The notes beneath the pieces were generated by a model, which was not told the origin of the DNA, searched no databases, and was given only the letters and a program-made list of their open reading frames with translations. Positions 51,426 to 60,800 of a DNA stretch of 64,000 bases are shown here, piece after piece. Source of the DNA: Desulforamulus profundi. GTDB taxonomy: Bacteria > Bacillota_B > Desulfotomaculia > Desulfotomaculales > Desulfotomaculaceae. A program made the position numbers and the translations under genes. Where the stretch lies: contig NZ_AWQQ01000088.1 in the NCBI RefSeq assembly GCF_002607855.1, positions 120,920 through 184,919 on the forward strand, read 5' to 3'. Position 1 is the stretch's first letter. The number at the start of each line of letters is the position of its first letter.

Positions 51426-52964
51426 GTGATAGATCATCTCACCGCTCAAATAGAGCAAATCCAGAAAGAAAAACAGCAGTTGGCGGAGGATAATGAGCGC
51501 CTGATGGCACTGCTCAACAAGCGCAATAGCACCATTTTTGGCCGTTCCTCCGAAAAGAAGCCGGCAGCTCAAAGTGATCAACAAACAGGTGGTCGCGATA
51601 GCGCCAATGATCGTGCGCCAGATCAAGGCAGGAAGCGGGGCGCCAGATTCGGTCATAAGGGCCATGGACGCAAGATCCCCAACATTCCCGAGGTCGAAGT
51701 GTTTCATAAGATCCCGGATGATCAGTTGTATTGCCATATCTGCGGGAAACGCCGGAAGATCACCAACCTCTATGAAGTATCTTACGAGATCGACTATGAG
51801 ATAATGCTCGTACTCAAGAAGCATATACGCCAGAAGGCCTTCAACATCTGCAACTGCCGCGGCCAGAGATCTGTCACCGCTCCCAAGCCGCCCCAGGTCA
51901 TACCCAAGGGGAAATTCTCCAACGCTCTTCTGGCCCATATCCTGGTCATGAAATTCTTTTTCCAGATCCCATTGCACCGGATGTCCATGATCATGCGGAT
52001 GCAGGGACTTGAAATCAGCGAGGGTACCCTGACAGGGATGCTGAAGAAGCTGGAGCCGCTCCTTGCGCCCCTCTATCTCTTGCTGGCGGAAGTCAACCGC
52101 AGTGAAGACCACTGGCATGTCGACGAGACTGGCTGGATGCACTTTGTCCAGGTACCCGACAAGCAGGGCTGACACTGGTGGCTGTGGGTCTTTGTCTCTC
52201 CCATGACGGTGGTGTTTGTCCTCGATCAGTCCCGCTCCAGCAATGTCCCCCTGAAACATTTCGGCGAGAACGCCAGGGGCACTGTAAACTGCGACAGGTT
52301 CTCCGCCTACAGCAAGCTTGTAGCTCTCATTGAGGGATTGGTGAGAGCGCTCTACTGGTCCCACTTCCGCCGGGATTTCCTCGATGCCGGCAAATCGCTG
52401 AACTGCCTGAAGGCATGGGCGGATCTCTGGGTGGCCAGGATCGCCGAGATCTATCGCCTCAGCTATGGCGGCTGGCCGTATTGGATAAACCGGAACTCTT
52501 CAAAGCTGCTCAGTCGGCGCTGGAGGGCGCCCTGGAATCGATGCTACAATCGATCCGCGCCGAACTGGAAGATTCCAACCTGCACTGGCAGCAGCAGAAG
52601 GTGTTAAACAGCGCCCCAAAAGATTTGGGACGTTCTGACCGTCTTTGTCGATAATCCCTATGTTCCCATGGACAACAATTTGGCCGAGCGATGCTTAAGA
52701 CCGGGCGCCCTAGGACGCAAGAACTACTACGGCATCCACTCCGAGTGGAGCGGCAAACTGCTGGCGGCCTCCATGTCGATCCTGCAGACGGCGGCCAGGA
52801 ATGACCTGAATGTCGAGGCGTATCTCAAGTATTACCTGGATGCCTGCGCCAGCAACAATGGTCCCCCGCCGGACTTGGAGCAGTTCCTGCCGTGGAACAT
52901 TCCGGATGTGATCATCCGGGAGTATGGAATGCGAACCGGGAGGAAGCATCATGGTCCTGGCTGA
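51426..52964 (+). mobile_element. IS66-like transposase, with in-frame stop and frameshifts
   Basis: Plus-strand transposase of the IS66 type, likely start GTG 51426 (MIDHLTAQIEQIQKEKQQLA). N-terminal coiled coil, then FGRSSEKKPAAQ, a zinc-finger-like CHICGKRRKI, and the DDE-domain start HWHVDETGWMHFVQV. A TGA at 52170 interrupts the frame at KQG-HWWLWVF. Indels near 52465 and 52612 must be repaired to reach ILQTAARNDLNVEAYLKYYL and the C-terminal NNLAERCLRPGALGRKNYYG typical of IS66. No tnpA/tnpB partners are seen. Inactive unless the stop is an error. Confidence 0.8.
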
Positions 52965-53547
52965 TTTCCCGCTTTCTATCTGCGGCCGGTCTCTTACCCT
53001 TGACGACATCGAGATGATCCGTCAGATCATTGCTTCTGATCCCTCAGCAACCCGGGAGCAGATCTCCCGGGATATCTGTCGTGCATGGTCCTGGTTCAAG
53101 CCGGATGGAGGTCTCAAAAACATGAGCTGCAAGGTGCTGCTCTTAAGGCTGCACCGATCCGGCCTAATTACCTTGCCGGAACCCAGGAAGAGCAATGGCA
53201 ACGGACGGAAGTTCTCTCGCCGGACGGAGCAGGGTAAGGCCAGGGAGAAGATCGCCGGCCCGGTACAGTCGCTGTTGCCTCTGGAACTGCAGCGTGTTGT
53301 CTCCAAAAAGGACTCCTTCCTCTGGAACGAGTTGATCGACCGCTATCACTATCTTGGCTACACTCCTCTGCCGGGCGCCCAGGTCCGCTATCTGATCAAC
53401 TCTCCGGCAGGCTATCTCTGCGCTATCGGCTTTTCTGCCGCGGCCTGGAAGGTGGCGCCCAGGGATGCCTGGATTGGCTGGAGTACAGAGCGCCGGGTGC
53501 AGAATCTGCATCTGGTGGTCGATAACTCCCGCTTTCTGATCCTCTAA
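52951..53547 (+). pseudogene. DUF4338 (DruA-like) protein, C-terminally truncated
   Basis: ATG 52951 (MVLADFPLSICGRSLTLDDI) follows GGGAGGAAGC and overlaps the IS66-like transposase end. The N-terminal part IRQIIASDPSATREQISRDI and CRAWSWFKPDGGLKNMSCKV is the winged-helix start of DUF4338 proteins, and the core follows: WNELIDRYHYLGYTPLPGAQ, VRYLINSPAGYLCAIGFSAA, AWKVAPRDAWIGWS and VDNSRFLIL. DUF4338 is the DruA subunit of Druantia type I but is also common next to transposases. The second half of the domain is missing: coding stops exactly where the 53-bp repeat begins. Confidence 0.75.
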
Positions 53548-53593
53548 ATACTTCTCTTACATGCCAGTTAATATAGGAATCCTTTGGCCTGTA
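53541..53593. repeat. 53-bp direct repeat, right copy
   Basis: Copy of 41322-41374 with one mismatch. On the minus strand it encodes YRPKDSYINWHVREVFRG, the C-terminal part of the HNH nuclease, but here without the rest of that gene. Confidence 0.85.
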
Positions 53594-53659
53594 GAGAAAA
53601 GCTTCCTGTCAGATATTGCTTTTTCATTACTGCAATTTTAATTTAAACCGATTTCCTTT

Positions 53660-56600
53660 TTATCCTAAAATGTTATTTAATACCATATTAAAATAAGATG
53701 GATATTTTCTTAGCAATTCACGAACAGCTTGCACATTTTGCTTGACCTTCCGAATAATAACGTTCTTGGGCGAAGGTGAAACATCCACAGTTAAACTTAA
53801 ATCCATTGCTATAATACGGTCAGCAAATCCCAATTCATAAAACATAATTGCCGAAGTATAAGGTAAACCATATTTCAGTCTTTTTTGCAACTCCTGAAGG
53901 TTGCTAATGATATTATCGTTATTTTCTGGATATATAAGTTCTACAAGTTCAACAATAGCCCCGAGAACAAGTGTTCCGCCATAAGCCAAGGCATTATCAC
54001 AGATATCGATAACATTCTCCAAATCGAAATGTCGCAGTCGCGTTTTGCTAATGAGTCTAGCACCCGAATCTTTGATAATCTCATATAACTTGTAGTAGGG
54101 TTCTCCATTAATCCAACTGGATGCAATATTAATTAAAACCTCTGGTCTATCACACTTTTTAAATGTGATATTTTGAATATTGTCATATAAAATAGGCCAT
54201 AAAGTTACAAGTAGTTCATCATGAGAATTACAAGCAATTAGTTCCTCGATATGTTGTCTCACCCAATCTTCAATCGTAATAGAAGTCCAGACGCCATATA
54301 AAGTTTTTCCAAACAACTTTCTTTTTGCCACTTCTGGAACTCTTTGTGCAATATGACTTGCAAGTAGTTTGAAAAGCTCTACAATCAGCTCTCGCTGTTC
54401 ATCCTCGGCTAAGAAATATGCAAGCGTTCCTTCAGCAAGTTCCGCTATCTCATCTTCCTTAAGCCCCATATTAGTGTCGTCCCAATGCGCCATTAAATAG
54501 CTTTCAATAGACGAGATAATGTTCATCTTCCATGTAATCTGTCTTTGCAATCCTTCTTTTGTAAAACCCATCTCTACAAAATCCGAAGCAATTCTTCCTG
54601 GAAGAGTATCCACAGTCGAAGGATCCTGAATATAGTATTGAACAAAGCTAAGAGGTTCCATCGGAATAGTATTTTTATAATTATCACTGTATAATGGCTC
54701 AAAAATTGATAAAAGTGTACTAGCGCAAGGTTCGGAATTATCAGGATTTAGTAGCTCGTTAACCTGCCACCACCGCCACCTCTCCTTCCATACATTCCGC
54801 TTATCAAAGATAAATGGATCAGCAAAAATAATGCTACCTTCCGTATGCATTCCCGAACGACCAGCACGACCGATCAAATTATGAAAATCGCGAACCTTGA
54901 TACGTTCAGTGCCATGATAAATACTAGTTACTATAAGATATCGGATTGGAAGGTTCACTCCTTGAGCCAAAGTGGACGTGCAAATAACAAACCTTGCTAA
55001 ACCTTCCTTCATAGCATGCTCAACGGAAAGTCGAATTCCTTGTGGAATATTTCCATGATGGGTAAAGATACCATGACTGGCACCCTGTGTTGCTGTGGCT
55101 TCAGCTCCTAGATTGCACTCGTGAAGGAAATATAATCGGCTAATTTCATCTTGGTCTGAAAAATCAATAGGTTTTGCAAAAGCAAGGCCTCGATTATATG
55201 CATCAACAACCTTTTCACATAAACTAGAGGCGGTGGACTTTTTGCCCACAAAAACCGCTACACTGCCATTTGGAACAAGCTTTAGTCCTAGATATAGTGC
55301 AATAGTCTGCCCATCATTCTTCTCTGGAAATAAGCGCTGCTTGCGCTCTCTTATTCTAAGTTGGAGTTGTTGCGCTTCGATAATTCTCGGGACAAAGAAC
55401 TCCACGTTATTAGGATCTTCTGTGGTCACGAATTCTAAACGTCCTAGTTGGTCCAACCAACTAGCAAAGGCTACCGTTCGGTAAGTTGGTATTAGGTTAG
55501 TACCAGAGACTACTTCGAAATCCTCCTTATTTAACCAATTACCGACAGCTTCGGCATTACTGATTACTGCTGATATTAATACTGTCTGAATTCCTTTCGG
55601 AACCATTGACTTAAGTGATGTCAGGAGTAGTTCGTAGGTGATCCCACGCGTTCCGTTGTCGAACATATGTCCCTCATCATAGATTAGTAAGCCAATATTT
55701 TGAGCCAACTCAGGAACATGGCGGAGTACATAGATTAGCTTTTCAGGAGTAACGATGAGAATTTGCTTTCTTCCTAACAGTTCCTCAATTTCAAAATCAA
55801 ATTGAAACACATCTGAAAGTTCATCTATATTCACAGACTCATTTTGAAAAGCTTCAATGAGGCTGTTTCTGATTTCATGGCACAAGGATCTAAATGGAGC
55901 GACGATCACAGCAAGGGACGTCCGCTCTGAAAGAAAAGCACTACGTATAATAATTTCAGTAGCTTTGGTTTTTCCTGCACTCGTCGGCATCTGAATTACT
56001 GCTGACTTCCCTCGAAAAACACCATGCTCACCAAGAAGGTGTTGGGCTGGCCATAATTCTCGAACGAAAGTGTCTTTCTTTAGCGCATTTTGCCATTGTT
56101 CAACACTAAGGTCAGTATAACGTGGTAAACAGTACCAGCCAGAATTCATATAAAGTTTCTTCACAACAGCACTGATAACATCGGCAAAAAGTAACTGTCG
56201 TGGTGTACCACTAACGTAAGCGGCCTTTCTGAGATGATTAGTCAATTCAAAAAGAGTATCCTCACCATTACCATTCTCAAAATAGTGTACAATCCATTGT
56301 GAAATTCCATTAATGTATTCTGCATAGATTCCTTCTGATTCATCAAAGTATGTTGAAAAATCTCTCTGAAGGAGCCAACGCAGCAAATCTTCCAGTCCTA
56401 AGCACTCTAGATCATAGTGGTCCTTACCGAGGCGGTTTGCTAGGACACTTGAACTACCAGGCAAATCACATAAAAAGTAGGAAGCAGCTCCTAAAAGCAA
56501 GAGATAGGGTTTAAGATCTGCATTAAGTCGAGACTGCAAAAATGCATCAAAAAAGTGAGCCGAAAACTGAAGGTGGTTTTGTAACTCCTTCAGATAAATC

Positions 56601-56785
56601 TCTTTGACCTCTTCCGAATTTGTTCGCGCTGCGTGATCGCCTAGCAAGCCTATAGCCAAAGTAAAAAGCCTTGATGGATCTCGAATAATTTTGATATGAT
56701 GCTCTTCAGGAACTCCATATTCGTACATCTTTGCCTTTGATCGAGTAACCCCTAGGAGTAATTGTGACCTTCTTTCAGGCTTCAT
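53660..56785 (-). CDS. hamB: Hachiman HamB helicase
   Basis: SF2 DNA helicase of the Hachiman anti-phage system, about 1041 residues, intact. The start is placed at ATG 56785 (MKPERRSQLLLGVTRSKAKM) with GGAGGG upstream, overlapping the hamA stop by 11 bases. After a helical N-terminal region, the helicase has motif I IQMPTSAGKTKATEI (about residue 265), Ia VIVAPFRSLCHEIRN, motif II LLIYDEGHMFDNGTRG (DEGH), motif III ISAVISNAEAVGNW and motif VI FHNLIGRAGRSGMHTEGSII. The C-terminus is helical and unassigned. The HamAB complex senses damaged or foreign DNA in known systems. Confidence 0.9.
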   Translation of the reverse strand: MKPERRSQLLLGVTRSKAKMYEYGVPEEHHIKIIRDPSRLFTLAIGLLGDHAARTNSEEVKEIYLKELQNHLQFSAHFFDAFLQSRLNADLKPYLLLLGAASYFLCDLPGSSSVLANRLGKDHYDLECLGLEDLLRWLLQRDFSTYFDESEGIYAEYINGISQWIVHYFENGNGEDTLFELTNHLRKAAYVSGTPRQLLFADVISAVVKKLYMNSGWYCLPRYTDLSVEQWQNALKKDTFVRELWPAQHLLGEHGVFRGKSAVIQMPTSAGKTKATEIIIRSAFLSERTSLAVIVAPFRSLCHEIRNSLIEAFQNESVNIDELSDVFQFDFEIEELLGRKQILIVTPEKLIYVLRHVPELAQNIGLLIYDEGHMFDNGTRGITYELLLTSLKSMVPKGIQTVLISAVISNAEAVGNWLNKEDFEVVSGTNLIPTYRTVAFASWLDQLGRLEFVTTEDPNNVEFFVPRIIEAQQLQLRIRERKQRLFPEKNDGQTIALYLGLKLVPNGSVAVFVGKKSTASSLCEKVVDAYNRGLAFAKPIDFSDQDEISRLYFLHECNLGAEATATQGASHGIFTHHGNIPQGIRLSVEHAMKEGLARFVICTSTLAQGVNLPIRYLIVTSIYHGTERIKVRDFHNLIGRAGRSGMHTEGSIIFADPFIFDKRNVWKERWRWWQVNELLNPDNSEPCASTLLSIFEPLYSDNYKNTIPMEPLSFVQYYIQDPSTVDTLPGRIASDFVEMGFTKEGLQRQITWKMNIISSIESYLMAHWDDTNMGLKEDEIAELAEGTLAYFLAEDEQRELIVELFKLLASHIAQRVPEVAKRKLFGKTLYGVWTSITIEDWVRQHIEELIACNSHDELLVTLWPILYDNIQNITFKKCDRPEVLINIASSWINGEPYYKLYEIIKDSGARLISKTRLRHFDLENVIDICDNALAYGGTLVLGAIVELVELIYPENNDNIISNLQELQKRLKYGLPYTSAIMFYELGFADRIIAMDLSLTVDVSPSPKNVIIRKVKQNVQAVRELLRKYPSYFNMVLNNILG

Positions 56786-57593
56786 CCGCAGCCCTCCTAT
56801 AAAGCTCATGGACGAGATCCATCATTGCGTCACCGTGAATGACAAGAAGCTTAAGATTTCTCGCGTTCGGATGCCCATTAGCGTTGGTATCTGACACAGT
56901 ATTTGTAACAAAAATATTTGTAGAGAATAGCGCTACAGCTCCAAAAACTTCTTCATATGGACGATCCTCCGGGTTCTGGAATCTTTCAATGCGATTAGCT
57001 TCTTGAAGCATTTTTGTTTCAAATAAGCGTTGTTTAATTGCGTTTAATGACTCTCCTTTTCTTGTAATATCTTTCGCAGAATCATCTACTGCATTTTGAA
57101 GTCTTGGTTTTGCCTCTCGCCCAGTAAATTGTGCTTTTGCCTCAAAAATTGCAAGTGTATCATGCCTTGAGTCTTGCCCATCCCTTTGGATCCTGAAACC
57201 TATAATGTCACAACCTTTTGTAGATTCATTACGAATTGTTTTATCTCCATAACGAGTACGGGGTACCCAGAATTTGAGAATATACTCGAGATAATCCGCT
57301 ACCAACACTTCACCAAAATCACCGGAACGAATACTTGGGCCTGGAGGGGCAGTGAGGTCAGGAAATTTGATTTTGTTTAAATACTCAGTACGAGAGTAAC
57401 CATATCCCCGCCTGTAATAATCTATTTCATTGTCAAGACAATAGTGATTTCGGAAGTGCTTCGCCCAAGCAGACAGAACTTCTTCATCATTTTCATGACG
57501 AAATTCCCATATCTCCACGGGCTTGCCATCAATCGTCATCAGTTGTTTACCCGTATTCACGAGCCACTTGAGATGTTGCGAAGTCCATGGCAT
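56775..57593 (-). CDS. hamA: Hachiman HamA effector (DUF1837)
   Basis: Nuclease effector of Hachiman, about 272 residues, intact. ATG 57593 (MPWTSQHLKWLVNTGKQLMT) is chosen because AAGGAG lies about 12 bases upstream; the longer frame from TTG 57617 includes that site. The C-terminal DUF1837 domain has RSGDFGEVLVADYLEYILKF, RNESTKGCDIIGFRI and LAIFEAKAQFTGRE, a PD-(D/E)xK-type arrangement with Glu, Asp and ExK in place. The hamA-hamB overlap indicates translational coupling. Upstream, 57594-57892 is an AT-rich gap with no gene and presumably carries the promoter. Confidence 0.9.
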   Translation of the reverse strand: MPWTSQHLKWLVNTGKQLMTIDGKPVEIWEFRHENDEEVLSAWAKHFRNHYCLDNEIDYYRRGYGYSRTEYLNKIKFPDLTAPPGPSIRSGDFGEVLVADYLEYILKFWVPRTRYGDKTIRNESTKGCDIIGFRIQRDGQDSRHDTLAIFEAKAQFTGREAKPRLQNAVDDSAKDITRKGESLNAIKQRLFETKMLQEANRIERFQNPEDRPYEEVFGAVALFSTNIFVTNTVSDTNANGHPNARNLKLLVIHGDAMMDLVHELYRRAADEA

Positions 57594-57892
57594 TACAAAT
57601 GCCCACTCCTTTAACAATCAAGTCCACAAGGATCTCCTGTGGCTTAGTTTACAATCCTATTTAACTATTTAACCCATAATATCTGTTCCAGTCACTGCAT
57701 AGCTTGCGAGAATATCTTCGTGGTTGTAAGTCATTATCTCTCTCTGACAATTCGCTCTGCCTCTTCATGAGTTACAGCATATAAAATCGGTCATAAATAA
57801 TAATCGACCAGATCCCTCCAAATTCATTCTCTGAGCGGGTAAAGCCAGCAACCTTCTCTACACAATTTTGCCACATTTATATGAAAAGATTT

Positions 57893-60800
57893 TTAACCTA
57901 AAATTTGTATGATGAATTCTTTTACCGCACCCCGAACCAATTGATCGTGGCAAAACTGGTTATGAAAGTTTCTAAGGCATCCGTAGCAAGAGGTCTCTTC
58001 CCCACAGCCACATTGCCCGTTAACTCGCTGTAGAGCCCCCCATAAGACCTTTCGCATTTCTGGACCAATACGCTTTGCATGTCCTGCACCGCCCGGGACA
58101 TTATCGAATATGACTATGGCCGGGTTTGTACCTAGGTTGCCGTAATAATACAGGCAGCCGTCAATGTCCGTTCGGGCGATGGACAGGGCACTGCTGGCAC
58201 CCTCAAGTAAGGCATATAAGAGGGACAGCCAGAATTCGTGGGGTTTACTGGACACCCCCTCAAAGCGTAGCTCCACGGTGTCGGACATAAATTCATGTCC
58301 AAGGTGGCAAAATTGCAACGTTCCATCACACTGAGACCCGCTGGGCCTTTTGTGGGGCTTGGGCTTTTTGGAAGATTTTTTCCCTGCTTGCACGGCATAT
58401 CCACATACAAAGCAAAGCTTAAAGCCACCCTCTTTGCCACCACGGTTGACAACCGCCAGCTTCCCAAATGGGGAATAGTGCCAAAGCAACTGGCATTGTT
58501 TAAGACCGATCTGACCTTCCCGGATTTCATCGGCCCGGTGCTTATACTTTTCTTCCAAGTCCTTGTAATATTCTGCAAAGTAGACCCGGGAGCTATAGCT
58601 GCGATGGGGCCTTTTCTCACCGGGGATCTCAGGCTTTTCCTGGCTGGTCATAAACCCGAAGATAGGTACGATGAACCTGACGGGGGGTTCTAAGGGCTCA
58701 GCACAAGCCTGGCACTGTTTTGAAAGGTCCCCGCTAATCCTGGAGCTATGGTAACGGCCGCATTTTTTGCAAACGCTATAGTAATACTCATCCCAGCCCA
58801 GTTTGGGAACACGTTTGAGAGCGGTGCTGGTCCACAACCGACCCCCGGCTACCACCTGGCTCCCAGGAGCATATTCCGAGATGGCAATCCGCAAGTCCCT
58901 GTCCAAAGATAGCCTGGCGGCTTCGACAGTGTGGGAGTTGATTTTTAGTTCCACCACGTCCACTGGAAAACCGTACTTTGGCAACACATTTCTTGAGCAG
59001 AGGTAGCTTAGTAAATTGCGGTTTTTAATGGTACTAATGATATCCAATAAATAATCTGATTTTAATTTTGCTTCATCCAACCGCTGTTTTTCTTCCCAGA
59101 GTTTAATGACATCCTCCTTTACTTCTTGGGCGGCCCTCACTAAAACCCCCTTATCCTCTGAGAGGAGGTTTTCTACCCATGCCCATTCCGTTAGTCCAAT
59201 CTGGGGTGCTATCTTGGTGGGAACAATATTTTTTAGCGACTCTAAAACTTCCACTGGCCTTGTTTCAATAAACTTCGAGAATTCTTCCAACCCACCAGTT
59301 GGCTCTTCCGGCCGGAAAAAGGCGTCCACGTTATTGAAGTATTCGCGGTAAAGACGGAAAAACCGTGATAAGGCAACCGCGTTTACATGTCGCAAGACGA
59401 TTTTTTCATTGGTCATTTCGAAATGGGGTGGGTGAATGAGGCCAGCGATCATGTTTTCGGGCTGGGCGAAGTAATTTAAATCGTGAGGCCTCCGTTGAGC
59501 ATAGGTGAGGGAAAAAGCAGTGGACTCGGTGCGCCGGCCGGCCCGCCCCGCTCGTTGTACATAGTTGGCGGTTTCCGGTGGCACGTTGCGCATGAAGACC
59601 ACCTCAAGCTCACCGACGTCTACCCCCATTTCAAAGGTTGTAGAGCAACTCAGCACGTTTACTTCACCATTTGAAAACTTCTCCTGCAGCTCCGCTGCTG
59701 CTTCACCGGTGAGCTGGGCGGTGTGCTCTTCCACGACCATAGGGATGGGCACGCTGTTTAAATAGAGATGGCGGTAATGGTTGTTGGCTAGAGACTGGTC
59801 CAGGTTCACTTCCACCAGTGTGCCCTGGCAACGGTACTTGGGGCATACGCCTTCCAGGTTAATCGAGGAGACTGTGCCACAGGCGGTGCAGCGATACCAC
59901 TTGTCCCCAGCCCTAGAGGGTGAAATTTCCCACATTCGGTAGTCCACTTGATAAACCGGACCGGTCTCCTTTTTGTTGGTAACCCTGAAGTGGTAATTCC
60001 AAGTGGGCGAACCTGCTTTGGTGAAAATCTCCCAGAATCCTTTCCCCAGTACCCTTCTACACTCTTCCTGGGCTTCTTGAGCTTCCATACCCGTCCGAAT
60101 GAAAATTCTTGAAAGGTAATCTATCCGAGCATTTAGTTTGTTCGCCGAGGGGAGCCAGGCAAATACCCCGTCCTTTGGTGAGGCCCCATCCTTTCTAAAA
60201 AAATGCTGCCGGTTGCGGGGTGCAAAATGGGTATCCTTGGGCGAGATGTCCTCCGGAAAGGTGATGGCTCCTTGGTGACGGAAACTGTTCAATAGCATTT
60301 GATGGAGCTGCCAGGTCTTGTTCTCATCCCATTTGAGGGTATTGGTGAAATAGGATACCGGCTTCCAGTTTTGGGGCTTCACCGCTTGGATTTTCAACAA
60401 ACCCAGGCCCTCAAGGCTATGGCCTTTATCTATGGCGAGCAATTCCGACATCACCCAGCGATACGCCTCGGCCTGGCGTTCAGAATGGCTCTGGTAGTGA
60501 CTGAAAAGGCCCGAGTTCTCCGCCTCTTTGGTCAAGAGGGGAACAAGGTCGTTAACACGCAGAGCAGGAAGGCCTGTCCCCTGTAAAACCTTTACCGTCA
60601 GCCGGCGCCAGAGGATCTGCTGGTAAGTGCGGTTGAGATAGGGAGCAAAGAAGGCCGCATCCTGCCGGCTATCGGAGAAGACTAAAAGTTTCCGGCCGTG
60701 CTCATCCTTGGTTTTTTCCACTTTGGCCTCAATAAAGTCATCACTGAATTCATCGTCTTCGCCGCTCTCCTTGTCAAACTGTACCGGAGGTATAACCTCG

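Noticed and set aside
52168..52175. TGA in the transposase as a selenocysteine codon
   Set aside because: No selenocysteine insertion hairpin seen and the transposase family does not use it; a mutation is simpler.
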